Shown here piece by piece: positions 1 through 8,711 of a DNA stretch of 64,000 nucleotides. The notes under the pieces were generated by a model. It did no database searches. It was given only the letters and a program-made list of their open reading frames with translations, and had not been told where the DNA came from. The position numbers and the translations under genes are program-made. Source of the DNA: Pseudacidovorax sp. NFM-22. Its GTDB lineage: Bacteria > Pseudomonadota > Gammaproteobacteria > Burkholderiales > Burkholderiaceae_C. Where the stretch lies: positions 930,001 through 994,000 of the forward strand of contig NZ_JACBFY010000002.1 of assembly GCF_021401245.1 (NCBI RefSeq), in the 5' to 3' direction. Every line of letters starts with the position of its first letter. Position 1 is the first letter of the stretch.

Positions 1-41
1 CATCTGCCGCCGCCCCCCGGTGGAGCAGGCGGTGCTGCGGA

Positions 42-710
42 TCAACCGCGGTTGGGCGCGCGCTCGCCGACGTAGATCTCGACGCGGCGGTTCTGCGCGC
101 GGCCGGCGTCGGTGGCGTTGCTGGCCACGGGCTCGCGCGAGCCGCGGCCATCGATCTGGATGGCCCGGGCGGGCACGCCGCGCGAGGTCAGGTAGTCGCG
201 GGTGGCGGCGGCGCGCTGCACCGACAGCGGGTCGTTGATGGCGTCGGTGCCCGTGTTGTCGGTGTGTCCGATGATGCGCACTTCGGCATTCGGGTTGTTG
301 CGCAGGCCGGTGGCGAACTGGTCCAGCACGCCCGCCAGTGTCGGGCGGATGTTGGCGCGGCCGGTGTCGAAGCCGGCATCGCTCGGGATCGCCAGCTTCA
401 GCTCGTTGTTGGCGGTCTGGGACACGGCGATGCCGGTGCCCTGCGTGGCCTGCTCCATCTGGCGCTTCTGGTTCTCCATGCGCTGCGACCACAGGTAGCC
501 GCCCAGGGCGCCCACGCCGGCACCGATGGCCGCGCCGGTGGCGGCACTGCGGCTGTTGCCGGTGGCCGCGCCGATGGCCGCGCCGCCCAGCGCGCCGATG
601 CCGGCGCCCATGCCGGTGTTGCGCTGGGTGTCGCTCATGCCGGCACAGCCAGTGAGGAAGACGGCCAGGGCGGCGGAGCTGAGGACGAGCTTGCCCGAGA
701 GTTTCTGCAT
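42..710 (-). CDS. OmpA-family peptidoglycan-binding lipoprotein
   Basis: A 222-residue envelope protein expected to sit in the outer membrane and hold peptidoglycan through its OmpA C-terminal domain. The N-terminus is a lipoprotein signal with lipobox LTGC near residues 18-21. A glycine-rich stretch follows (repeated GAAIGAATGN / GAGIGALGG, residues about 30-70), a glycine-zipper pattern seen in YiaD/YfiB-type proteins. The C-terminal OmpA domain shows IIGHTDNTGT, LSVQRAAATRDYL and the closing NRRVEI. The start was set at the ATG preceded by AAGGAGA rather than 24 codons upstream. It is a single gene facing away from the next plus-strand genes. Confidence 0.9.
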   Translation of the reverse strand: MQKLSGKLVLSSAALAVFLTGCAGMSDTQRNTGMGAGIGALGGAAIGAATGNSRSAATGAAIGAGVGALGGYLWSQRMENQKRQMEQATQGTGIAVSQTANNELKLAIPSDAGFDTGRANIRPTLAGVLDQFATGLRNNPNAEVRIIGHTDNTGTDAINDPLSVQRAAATRDYLTSRGVPARAIQIDGRGSREPVASNATDAGRAQNRRVEIYVGERAPNRG

Positions 711-962
711 GGTTGTTTCTCCTTGGATGGCACCCGCCTCACCATGGCCGGGACGTCCGTCCACCCGGCGGGTTGGCGCCATTATGGGAGGCGCCCAGGG
801 CGGCGGCGAGCCAGGGAGGATGGCCTGTCAGCGCCCCTGAAAACCTGACATACGCCTTTATCCATCATTATTGACCGCTATCAAAAGTGAATCGCTTGCC
901 CCTTGGCACCGCCGAGGTCGCATGCCCTTCCCACAGGCCGCTGGCCGACTGTCCGACAGGGT
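711..962. other. Intergenic stretch with no recognised gene
   Basis: About 250 bases between the OmpA-family lipoprotein and the small membrane protein gene. It should hold the promoter of the lipoprotein gene. An AT-rich patch lies near 843-890. No convincing coding sequence, repeat or terminator was seen. Confidence 0.4.
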
Positions 963-1091
963 TCAGGGCTTCTTGTCGGGGTCCTCGTCCGGCGGCAGTT
1001 CACCCCCGCGGCGACCGTGGAACATGGTCCACCACACAATCAGCACCAGCACCGCCAATGCGGCGAATGCCTCCAGCAAAATCAAGTACAT
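963..1091 (-). CDS. Small single-pass membrane protein (hypothetical, 42 aa)
   Basis: A 42-residue protein: a short N-terminus, one hydrophobic segment (about residues 3-23, rich in L, V, A, I and ending IVWWTMF), then a charged tail with RRGGELPPDEDPDKKP. The N-out/C-in layout and WWTMF-GRR turn resemble small conserved hypotheticals I have seen in Burkholderiales, but no function is known to me. It lies head to head with mltA, and its ATG overlaps an out-of-frame plus-strand ATG through a shared CATG. The ribosome site is weak, so expression is inferred from the well-formed membrane segment. Confidence 0.5.
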   Translation of the reverse strand: MYLILLEAFAALAVLVLIVWWTMFHGRRGGELPPDEDPDKKP

Positions 1092-1167
1092 GCGTCCCAA
1101 TGCTCCACAAGTTTCACGGCTGTTCCTCCTGCAGGGCCGCCTTGCCACCGCGCCTGGACCGGCGCCC

Positions 1168-2370
1168 GTGCAGGACGGCACATCCCTGCGCCGGCAGGGC
1201 GCGGGGCGCTGGCGCGGCTTGGCGGCCCTGGCCGCGGCGGCCATCGTAGCGGTGCTGGCCGGCTGCGCCTCGGCGCCGGTGCCCCCGGCCCGCACGGTGG
1301 CGCCCACCGCGCCGCCGCCCCAGCCGCCGCTGGCGCCGCTCACCGGGCCCCTCACCCATCCCAAGAGCCGCTGGGTGCCGGTGGACTGGTCCGAACTGCC
1401 CGGCGTGCAGGACGATGCGATGCACGAGGCCTGGATCGTGCTCATGGCCAACTGCCAGCGTCCCAACGCCGTGATCTCGCCGCTGTGCCAGGAACTGCGC
1501 CGGCTGTCGATCGGCACGCCCGAGGAGCAGCGCGCCTTCCTGATGGAGCGGCTGCAGCCCTACCGCGTGGAGGCGGCCGATGGCCAGTCGCAGGGCATGC
1601 TCACCAGCTACTACGAGCCCGTCTTCGAGGCGAGCCGCACGCCCTCCTCCGCCTATGCCGTGCCGCTCTACCAGACCCCGGCCGGCTGGGCGCCGCGCCG
1701 GCCCTGGTACACCCGCCAGCAGATCGACACCCTGCCCGAGGCCCAGGCCGCACTGCGCGGGCGCGAGATCGCCTGGCTGTCCGACCCGGTCGATGCACTG
1801 ATGCTGCACATCCAGGGCTCGGGCCGGCTGCAGATCACCGAGCCCGACGGCAGCCGCCGCACGGTGCGCCTGGCCTTCGCCGGCACCAACGAGCAGCCCT
1901 ACCGCAGCGTGCAGCAGTGGCTGGCCAGCCAGGGCGTCTCGCCCATCGGCCGCTGGCCAGAGGATGTGAAGGACTGGGCGCGCCAGAACCCCCAGCGCGT
2001 GCAGCAGATGCTGTGGAGCAATCCGCGCTACGTGTTCTTCCGCGAGGAGCCGCTGACCGAGCTGGATGCCGCCTTCGGCCCGCGCGGCGCCCAGGGCGTG
2101 CCGCTGACGGCGGGGCGTTCCATCGCGGTGGACCGCGAGTCCATCCCCTATGGCACGCCCGTGTGGCTGGCCACCAGCGGGCCGGTGGCGCAGATGTCGC
2201 GGCTGGTGGTGGCGCAGGACACGGGCAGCGCCATCCTGGGTGCCGTGCGCGCCGACTTCTTCGCCGGCACCGGCGCCGAGGCCGGCCGCTTCGCGGCGCG
2301 CATGAAGCAGCCGCTGCGGCTGTGGGCGCTGTGGCCGCGCGGGGTGGACCCCTCGGGCGCCGGATTCTGA
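1168..2370 (+). CDS. mltA: Membrane-bound lytic murein transglycosylase A
   Basis: Outer-membrane lipoprotein that cleaves the MurNAc-GlcNAc bond of peptidoglycan to give 1,6-anhydro products, used in wall turnover. The sequence has a lipobox (VLAGC), the MltA domain with HIQGSGRL and GMLTSYYEP, and a C-terminal 3D domain with ESIPYGTPVWL and AQDTGSAILGAVRADFF, where the family's catalytic Asp lies. A GTG start at 1168 gives a normal 33-residue run to the lipobox Cys. An ATG at 1090 is in frame but would add 26 residues and collide with the divergent small gene. The single-gene layout is usual for this family in Burkholderiales. Confidence 0.92.
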   Translation: MQDGTSLRRQGAGRWRGLAALAAAAIVAVLAGCASAPVPPARTVAPTAPPPQPPLAPLTGPLTHPKSRWVPVDWSELPGVQDDAMHEAWIVLMANCQRPNAVISPLCQELRRLSIGTPEEQRAFLMERLQPYRVEAADGQSQGMLTSYYEPVFEASRTPSSAYAVPLYQTPAGWAPRRPWYTRQQIDTLPEAQAALRGREIAWLSDPVDALMLHIQGSGRLQITEPDGSRRTVRLAFAGTNEQPYRSVQQWLASQGVSPIGRWPEDVKDWARQNPQRVQQMLWSNPRYVFFREEPLTELDAAFGPRGAQGVPLTAGRSIAVDRESIPYGTPVWLATSGPVAQMSRLVVAQDTGSAILGAVRADFFAGTGAEAGRFAARMKQPLRLWALWPRGVDPSGAGF

Positions 2371-2527
2371 GCGACCCCGGCCGGCCTGGCGCGTATCGCA
2401 AAAAACTGCCACCAGGCTGACCATTTCACGCCGCTGTCATCGAGCGGCGCCATCGTCACGGCTTTCGGCCGGCGCCCGACCTCCATTGCGGTGCCGGCCT
2501 TGTTCTCCCCCGTTTGAGAGTCCGACG

Positions 2528-4531
2528 ATGACGACCCACGACAGCACCCTTTCCGTCCCCACGCGCCGCAAGGCGCTGAAGCTCTTCGGCACCGCGCCGC
2601 TGCTGCCGCTGGGCGGCGCCGCCCTGCTGACCGCCTGCGGCGGCGGCAGCGACGGCAACTTCAACTTCGCGGGCGTGACGCCCAGCCCGGCGCCCGCCCC
2701 TGCGCCCGTTCCGGCACCCGCCGCGCAGTACGTGTCCACCGAGTTCAGCAGCATGCCCGCGCCATCGCTCGTGAAGCCGGCCGAGATGGCCACCACGACG
2801 ACCAGCTCGGTCATGAAGGTCGCGTTCAACAACGGCAGCAGCGTCAGCTACAACCTGGCCTACCAGCCCTACTTCATCAGCGGGCAGATGGTGCCGGACG
2901 GCAAGGGCGGCACCGTCCTGGCCGGCGGCTACTACGACATCAACAACAAGCCGATCATCGACAGCTCGGTGGCCGGCAAGGAGCGCCAGTTCTTCTCGGA
3001 CTGCGCCGATGGCAGCTCGCTGCTGACGGTGCCGGGCGCCAAGGTGAGCGGCGTCAAGGGCAATGCGGTGTTCGCCGTGGTGCAGTTCGAGTACACCAGC
3101 CTGGCGCAGGATCGCAAGACCGACATGTACGGCAAGCTGCCCTCGCCCATCGCCGTGCTCACGCTCGACCAGGATCCGAAGACGGGCAAGCTGTCGCTGG
3201 TCAAGTACCACAACGTCGACACCTCGGCCGCGCATGGCCTGTGGATCACCTGCGGCGCCAGCCTGTCGCCCTGGGGCACGCACCTGTCGAGCGAGGAGTA
3301 CGAGCCGGACGCCTTCACCATCGCCTCCAATACGATGTTCCAGGCCTACAGCAAGAACGTGTTCGGCGATGCCACCAAGGCCAACCCGTACCACTACGGC
3401 CATCTGCCCGAGATCACCGTCAACGCCGACGGCACCGGCAGCTGCAAGAAGCACTACTGCCTGGGCCGCATCTCGCACGAGCTGATCCACGTCATGCCCG
3501 ACGAGCGCACCGCGCTGATGGGCGACGACGCCACCAACGGCGGCCTGTTCATGTTCGTGGCCGACAAGGCCCGCGACCTGTCGGCCGGCACGCTGTACGT
3601 GGCGCGCTACGACGAGGTGCTGACGGACACCAGCACCGCCAGGCTCACGTGGATCAACCTCGGCCATGCCACGAGCGCGGAGATCGAGGCGCTGGCCAAC
3701 GCCCTGGTGCCCACGGACATCATGGACGTGCAGACCGCCGATCCGGCCGACACGACGTACACCCGGATCATGTACAGCGGCAAGGCCAACTGGATCAAGG
3801 TCAAGACCAACAAGGACAAGGCCGCGGCCTTCCTGGAAACCCACCGCTATGCCGCCCTCAAGGGCGGCAGCATGGCCTTCACCAAGATGGAAGGCACGAC
3901 GGTGAACGTCAAGGACAAGGTGGCCTACTCGGCGCTTGCCAATGTGCAGAGCTCGATGGTCAACGGCAACAGCGCCTGGATGAGCAGCGCCAACGTGACC
4001 TTCCCCAAGGTGCTGAACTGCGGCGTGGTGCTGGAGCACAAGCTGGCCGGCGGCGCCAAGGACTCCTCCGGCGCGGCCATCGACAGCGAATGGGTGGCGG
4101 TGAGCTCGCGCGTGCTGCTCACGGGCGAGGACCTGAGCACCCCCGACAGCCTGGGCAACACGACCAACCCGGACAAGATCTCCAGCGCGGACAACCTGAA
4201 GTTCTCCGAGAAGATGCGCACGCTCTTCATCGGCGAGGACAGCGGCCACCACGTCAACAACTTCCTGTGGGCGTACAACGTGGACACGAAGAAGCTGTCG
4301 CGCATCCTGTCGACGCCGGCCGGCGCCGAATCCACCGGCCTGCATGCGGTGGACGAGATCAATGGCTGGACCTACATCATGAGCAACTTCCAGCACCCCG
4401 GCGACTGGGGAAGCATCCACAACGTCGTCAAGGGCACGCTGGAGCCGCTGATCCGCTCGAACTACGGCGACGGTTGCGCCGTCGGCTACCTCACTGCAGA
4501 CCCCGTCCAGTACCGCTTGGCCAAGGGCTGA
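2528..4531 (+). CDS. PhoX-family (DUF839) Tat-exported protein, probable alkaline phosphatase
   Basis: A 667-residue exported protein. The N-terminus carries a twin-arginine-type signal (TRRKALKLFG, then a hydrophobic stretch) ending in LTAC, so it may be both Tat-exported and lipidated. A Ser/Pro/Ala-rich linker (residues about 60-85) follows. The body shows PhoX/DUF839 features: SPWGTHLSSEEY, the HLPEITV segment, PDERTALMGDDATNGGLFMF, and near the C-terminus GEDSGHHVNNFLWAYN and FQHPGDW. Characterised PhoX enzymes are Ca/Fe-dependent phosphomonoesterases, but many homologues are untested, so substrate is inferred. The chosen ATG lies 14 codons inside the longest frame. No Pho box was identified. 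Confidence 0.82.
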   Translation: MTTHDSTLSVPTRRKALKLFGTAPLLPLGGAALLTACGGGSDGNFNFAGVTPSPAPAPAPVPAPAAQYVSTEFSSMPAPSLVKPAEMATTTTSSVMKVAFNNGSSVSYNLAYQPYFISGQMVPDGKGGTVLAGGYYDINNKPIIDSSVAGKERQFFSDCADGSSLLTVPGAKVSGVKGNAVFAVVQFEYTSLAQDRKTDMYGKLPSPIAVLTLDQDPKTGKLSLVKYHNVDTSAAHGLWITCGASLSPWGTHLSSEEYEPDAFTIASNTMFQAYSKNVFGDATKANPYHYGHLPEITVNADGTGSCKKHYCLGRISHELIHVMPDERTALMGDDATNGGLFMFVADKARDLSAGTLYVARYDEVLTDTSTARLTWINLGHATSAEIEALANALVPTDIMDVQTADPADTTYTRIMYSGKANWIKVKTNKDKAAAFLETHRYAALKGGSMAFTKMEGTTVNVKDKVAYSALANVQSSMVNGNSAWMSSANVTFPKVLNCGVVLEHKLAGGAKDSSGAAIDSEWVAVSSRVLLTGEDLSTPDSLGNTTNPDKISSADNLKFSEKMRTLFIGEDSGHHVNNFLWAYNVDTKKLSRILSTPAGAESTGLHAVDEINGWTYIMSNFQHPGDWGSIHNVVKGTLEPLIRSNYGDGCAVGYLTADPVQYRLAKG

Positions 4532-4610
4532 GCGCGCAAGGCGGCGCGGCGCGATGCGGCCCGGCCGCCTCGAAGGCGCGTTCGTCAGGACCTGACGGGC
4601 GCGTCCTTCC

Positions 4611-4907
4611 TCAGGTGACCTTGGAGATGACCCGCGCCACGCGGGCCACACCGCCGGTGCCGCTGGCGGCGCGTGCCACCAGGGCACCGCCGGCCGCGGC
4701 CTTGACCAGCCGGCCGATCAGCGAGCGGCTCCGTCCCGAGGACAGCAGCAGGGCCACCCCCAGGCCCAGCACCACCAGGTGCTCGCCCGGCAGGTCGGGG
4801 CGTCGGGCATCGAAGGCCTTCATTGCGTCGAGCCAGGATTGCTGGCCGTCGGTGCGGGCGGGCTCGACGGGCGATTCGGGCGTCTGGGGGAAACCGGGCT
4901 GGGTCAT
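4611..4907 (-). CDS. Hypothetical small membrane protein (98 aa)
   Basis: I do not recognise a family. The first 40 residues are Pro/Glu-rich and soluble-looking. Residues about 43-56 (HLVVLGLGVALLLSSG) form one hydrophobic segment followed by a basic stretch (RSRSLIGRL), then an Ala/Gly-rich second hydrophobic segment ending ARVISKVT. The pattern suggests a small inner-membrane protein with its N-terminus outside the bilayer. It converges on the PhoX-like gene and diverges from the gene at 5167. A second in-frame ATG three codons upstream (4916) is possible. Confidence 0.5.
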   Translation of the reverse strand: MTQPGFPQTPESPVEPARTDGQQSWLDAMKAFDARRPDLPGEHLVVLGLGVALLLSSGRSRSLIGRLVKAAAGGALVARAASGTGGVARVARVISKVT

Positions 4908-5166
4908 GGCAGGCATCGGAAATAGGCAGAGAAGCGACGCTTGTAGACGGCCGGGCGTCGCCCGCCTGTAGGTGCACGCCCGCTGCCGATGCCCCATGCT
5001 GGCGCATTCCGGCGCCAAAGCCCGCCCGTGCCGGCGCCCGCTGTCAAGGGGAGCAGTCCCCAGACTGCGCCCGATTCTTGCTGAGCACAATGGCCCGGCC
5101 GCCGTTGCGGCCCGCGAGGCCGGGTCGATCCGGGCCGCGCACCGTCCACCGTTGTTGAAGAAGTCC

Positions 5167-5670
5167 ATGTCCTTCCGGCTCTCCCGTCTTCTTTCCGCCG
5201 CCGTCACCGCCGGCGCCTGCGTCCTGTCTGCGGGCCCTGCCTCCGCCGCGCCGCTGCCGGACATCCTCATGGCGCCGCAGGGCACCGAATACATGTGCGG
5301 TGGCGTGGGTCGCGAACAGCAGGCCTTCATGGAGATGGTCGCGCCGCGCTGGGGCGCCACCCTCGAGTTCGCGGTCTCGCGCGGCCAGCGCGGCCAGTTC
5401 GACGAGCCCGTGAAGGTGCGCGTGGTCAACAAGTACAACGGCGAACAGGTGCTCGATGCGGTCGCCCATGGTCCGTACATGCTGGCGCGGCTGGCCCCCG
5501 GCACCTACGACGTGCAGGCCACGCTCGGGCCGTTGACGCTCACGCAGACGCTCAACGTGGCGCTGGGTGCACCGGGGCGGACGCTGTTCCTGTGGCCTTC
5601 CAACTTCGACATCGCCGCCGCCACGCATCCGCCGCAGGCCCTGGCCCAAGGTCCGCAGGCCGACCACTGA
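5167..5670 (+). CDS. Secreted carboxypeptidase-regulatory-like (beta-sandwich) protein
   Basis: A 167-residue protein with a clean Sec signal (MSFRLSRLLSAAV to PASAA). The mature part contains RGQRGQFDEPVKVRVVNKYNG and AHGPYMLARLAPGTYDVQATLG, the strand pattern of carboxypeptidase-regulatory-like domains, found in many periplasmic proteins that bind other proteins or wall material. No enzyme motif is visible. Upstream frames are open, but the signal peptide fixes the ATG at 5167. Its exact role is unknown. Confidence 0.65.
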   Translation: MSFRLSRLLSAAVTAGACVLSAGPASAAPLPDILMAPQGTEYMCGGVGREQQAFMEMVAPRWGATLEFAVSRGQRGQFDEPVKVRVVNKYNGEQVLDAVAHGPYMLARLAPGTYDVQATLGPLTLTQTLNVALGAPGRTLFLWPSNFDIAAATHPPQALAQGPQADH

Positions 5671-5825
5671 GCGCGGGGCGTCCGCGGGGGGCCGCCCGCC
5701 GGTTCGCTCACACGCCGGCGGTAATTTCTTACCTTTAGCGCTTTTTATTACCCGCTTCTGCAAGGACAGCGGGTTTCCCCACGTGCGCAGTTTGCTGCGG
5801 CGCAGCAAAATGGCGCCCGCCTGCC

Positions 5826-7010
5826 ATGCCTCTCGCTCCCATCGCCTTTCTGACCACGCTGCTGCACGTCTTCCTGGCCGTGCGGCTGCTGCCTGCCCTG
5901 GCGCAGGCAACCGGCGCCTGGCCGGTCTTCGCGCTGCTGCTGCTGCTGTCGGCCGTGACCATGCCGCTGCCCTTCCTTCGCCGACTGCCCCTGCCCGACG
6001 CGCTGCGCGCCCCGGTGCGCTGGGTCGGCCTGCTGGCCATGGGCTGGTTCTCCTCGGTGTTCGTGCTCGCCGTGGTGCGCGACATCGGGCTGCTCTCGGC
6101 CTGGGCCGTCACGCGGCTCGCCGATTTGTCCATGGACCGCGCCTCGTGGGAACAGGGCAGCGCCCTGGCCGTCATGGCACTGGCCACGGCCGATTCGCTG
6201 GTGGGCTTGTTCTTTGCCCGGCGCACGCCGCCGGTGCGCCGCGTGGAGGTGCCCATCGCGGGGCTGCCTGCGCGCCTAGCCGGCTTCACCATCGCCCAGT
6301 TGAGCGACCTGCATGTGGGCCCGACCATCCGCGCCGCCTACATCGCCCGGATCGTGGAAGAGGTCAACCGGCTCGGCGCCGACATGGTGGCCATCACCGG
6401 CGACCTGGTCGACGGCTCGGTGGCCGAGCTGCGCGCGCATGTGGCACCGCTCGCACGGCTGCGGGCGCGCCACGGCACCTTCGTGGTGACCGGCAACCAC
6501 GAGTACTACGCCGGCGCCCATGCCTGGATCGACGAACTGCGCCGCCTGGGCCTGAAGGTGCTGCTGAACGAGCATGTCGTGCTGCAGACGCGCAGCGTGC
6601 ACGGCGCGCAGACCGACGAGGAGATCCTCGACAGCGCGCTGCTGGTGGCCGGCGTGACCGACTACACCGCCGGCCACTTCGACGCCGCGCATGAAAGCGA
6701 CCCCCAGGAGGCGCTGCGCGATGCGCCTCCGATGGTGGCGACACGCATCCTGCTCGCCCACCAGCCCCGCAGCGCGCCTGCGGCGGCCGAGGCCGGGTTC
6801 CAGCTGCAGCTGTCGGGCCACACGCATGGCGGCCAGTTCTTTCCCTGGAACCTGTTCGTGCCGCTGCAACAGCCCTTCACGGCGGGCCTGCACCGGCTGC
6901 AGGACATGTGGGTCTACGTGAGCCGGGGCACCGGCTACTGGGGGCCGCCCAAGCGCCTGGGTGCCCCCTCGGAGATCACGCTCGTCACGCTGCGGCGCGC
7001 GGAAGACTGA
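5826..7010 (+). CDS. Membrane-anchored calcineurin-like metallophosphoesterase
   Basis: A 394-residue protein with about four N-terminal membrane segments (residues 1-140), then a cytoplasm-adjacent phosphoesterase domain. The dinuclear-metal motifs are all present in order: QLSDLHVG, ITGDLVDG, VTGNHEYY, LLAHQP and SGHTHGGQ. This set matches the YkuE/YaeI-like branch, whose tested members act on UDP-linked lipid precursors, so a lipid or nucleotide substrate is plausible but not shown. The last 26 bases overlap the 3' end of the convergent DUF4130-UdgX gene. Confidence 0.88.
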   Translation: MPLAPIAFLTTLLHVFLAVRLLPALAQATGAWPVFALLLLLSAVTMPLPFLRRLPLPDALRAPVRWVGLLAMGWFSSVFVLAVVRDIGLLSAWAVTRLADLSMDRASWEQGSALAVMALATADSLVGLFFARRTPPVRRVEVPIAGLPARLAGFTIAQLSDLHVGPTIRAAYIARIVEEVNRLGADMVAITGDLVDGSVAELRAHVAPLARLRARHGTFVVTGNHEYYAGAHAWIDELRRLGLKVLLNEHVVLQTRSVHGAQTDEEILDSALLVAGVTDYTAGHFDAAHESDPQEALRDAPPMVATRILLAHQPRSAPAAAEAGFQLQLSGHTHGGQFFPWNLFVPLQQPFTAGLHRLQDMWVYVSRGTGYWGPPKRLGAPSEITLVTLRRAED

Positions 7011-8544
7011 GGGCCGGGTCCTCGCCGCGCAGGTAGCGCCCGGCAAGGGCGAGGTCGTCCAGCCAGGCACGCCAGGCCGTATCCCGCTCGGCCGGGTCGC
7101 CGCGCAGCAGCGCCGAAGGATGCAGCGTGACGAGCACCGGCAGATCGTCCGGTCCGGTGAGCCACTGCCCGCGCTCGCTCATCACCGGCACGGCCCGCCC
7201 CACCAGCGCACGGGCGGCGGTGGCGCCCAGGGCTACGAAGGCCTGGGGACGCACCAGGGCGATCTCCCGCTCCAGCCACTGCTGGCAGGCCAGCACTTCG
7301 CGCTGACCCGGGCTCTTGTGGATGCGGCGCGTGCCGCGCAGCTCGAACTTGAAATGCTTCACCGCATTGGTGAGGAAGAGCGCCTCGCGCGGCCAGCCCA
7401 GCTCCTCCAGTGCACGGTCCAGCAGGCGGCCGGCCGGACCGACGAAGGGATGACCCGCCAGGTCCTCCTGGTCGCCAGGCTGTTCGCCCACCAGCATCAG
7501 CGGCGGATGCAGCGCGCCCTCGCCGAACACGACCTGCGTGGCATGCTCGCCGAGCGGACAGTCGCGGCAGCGATCGGCAGCCTTGGCGAGGGAGGTGAGC
7601 GTCAGCGCGGGGTCCTGGGCCGTGTCCACTGGCGGCAGCGGGGCACGGGCGGGAATGCGACGGCGCGGCTCGGCCGGCACGGTCTGCACCATCCGGCCCG
7701 TGCGCTCGGCCGCCTGCGTCGCCATGGGCGCGATCAGCTGCGCCTCGGGCAGGTTCGCCCAGTACTTGCGCGGCATCTCCCGCGCCATCATCGACAGCTT
7801 GAGCCGGGCGGGATTGAAGATGTGGGCGTAGTAGGTGAGCCACAGCGCCTCGCCTTCGTCCGGTCCCGGGGCCTGTTCCCGCGACGCGCCGGGGCCGAAC
7901 TCCAGTTCGCCGGGCAGGGCCTCGTCACCCGCCAGGGGCGGCGTGTCCTTGGGCGCCGGCGTCCAGCGGACGGAGCACTCGGGCGTCAGGATGGCCCAGT
8001 GCATCTGCGTGAAGCGCCGCACGAAGAAGGGCGCCACGGCTTCGACGATGTGGTGCTCCGGCTCGAACCACGCCACCGAGAGCGGCGGCTCGCCTTCGGG
8101 CTGGCCGACGGGCCGAAAGCGCACGAAGGCCTTCATCTTGTGCATGTCGCGCCGCACGGACTGGAGCATCTGCCGCGCGCGCAGGCGATCGGGGTCCAGC
8201 GGGTCCTGCCGCAGGCCACGCTCGTGCACCAACCGCCACAGCAGGCGGTAGAGCAGCGCGAAGCGTTGCGGGTCCTGGTGCAGCACCACCTTTTCGCACA
8301 GCGTGATGAAGGCGGGTGGCACCACCAGCCTCCCGGGCCGCGACGCACTGAGCGGCCGCTGCGACGCCACAGGGGCGACGGGCGCAGGCGCGGCCTCGGC
8401 CTGCCACAGCTCCGGCGCGGGGTGGCCCGGCGTCTGCCACACCACCTCGTCGGGCGGGACCAAGGACGCCAGCAGCGTGCGTGCCTCACGACGGAAGCCC
8501 GGCCAATCGATCTCGCTTTCCAGGGTGATGACACGGGGACTCAT
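6985..8544 (-). CDS. DUF4130 domain fused to UdgX-type uracil-DNA glycosylase
   Basis: A 519-residue two-domain protein. The N-terminal half (about residues 1-250) matches the DUF4130 'probable DNA metabolism' family, with the RLLWRLVHERGLRQDPLDPD and WFEPEHHIVEAVAPFF segments. The C-terminal half is a family 4/5-like uracil glycosylase of the UdgX branch: GEQPGDQEDLAGHPFVGPAG, then TRRIHKSPGQREV, whose His is the residue that in UdgX becomes covalently linked to the deoxyribose after uracil removal, then LVTLHPSALLR. It lies 167 bases downstream of the radical SAM gene, its usual partner. In many genomes the two domains are separate proteins. The start is the ATG at 8544; an in-frame ATG at 8550 is also possible. 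Confidence 0.9.
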   Translation of the reverse strand: MSPRVITLESEIDWPGFRREARTLLASLVPPDEVVWQTPGHPAPELWQAEAAPAPVAPVASQRPLSASRPGRLVVPPAFITLCEKVVLHQDPQRFALLYRLLWRLVHERGLRQDPLDPDRLRARQMLQSVRRDMHKMKAFVRFRPVGQPEGEPPLSVAWFEPEHHIVEAVAPFFVRRFTQMHWAILTPECSVRWTPAPKDTPPLAGDEALPGELEFGPGASREQAPGPDEGEALWLTYYAHIFNPARLKLSMMAREMPRKYWANLPEAQLIAPMATQAAERTGRMVQTVPAEPRRRIPARAPLPPVDTAQDPALTLTSLAKAADRCRDCPLGEHATQVVFGEGALHPPLMLVGEQPGDQEDLAGHPFVGPAGRLLDRALEELGWPREALFLTNAVKHFKFELRGTRRIHKSPGQREVLACQQWLEREIALVRPQAFVALGATAARALVGRAVPVMSERGQWLTGPDDLPVLVTLHPSALLRGDPAERDTAWRAWLDDLALAGRYLRGEDPALSLPRAAA

Positions 8545-8711
8545 GGGCATGCAAGGTAGGGAGGCAGAAGCGCCCGTTCTGTAGGCAGGTGACCCGCGGC
8601 GCACGGGTCGGATTCATGCACCCGGGTCAGCGGGGGACTGCAGCGCGTGCGCAGGCCAGCGCACTGGGTCCTGGCGTGGCGCCCGCCGCCCTGACGCGCC
8701 ACGCCGAACGC

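Noticed and set aside
2456-4687. 743-codon minus-strand frame opposite the PhoX-like gene
   Set aside because: Composition is typical of antisense GC-rich DNA; the Tat signal and PhoX motifs are on the plus strand.
8608-8635. GGATTCATGCAC string shared with 22603-22614 as a repeat family
   Set aside because: Only about 12 bases match, with no common structure around them; probably chance.
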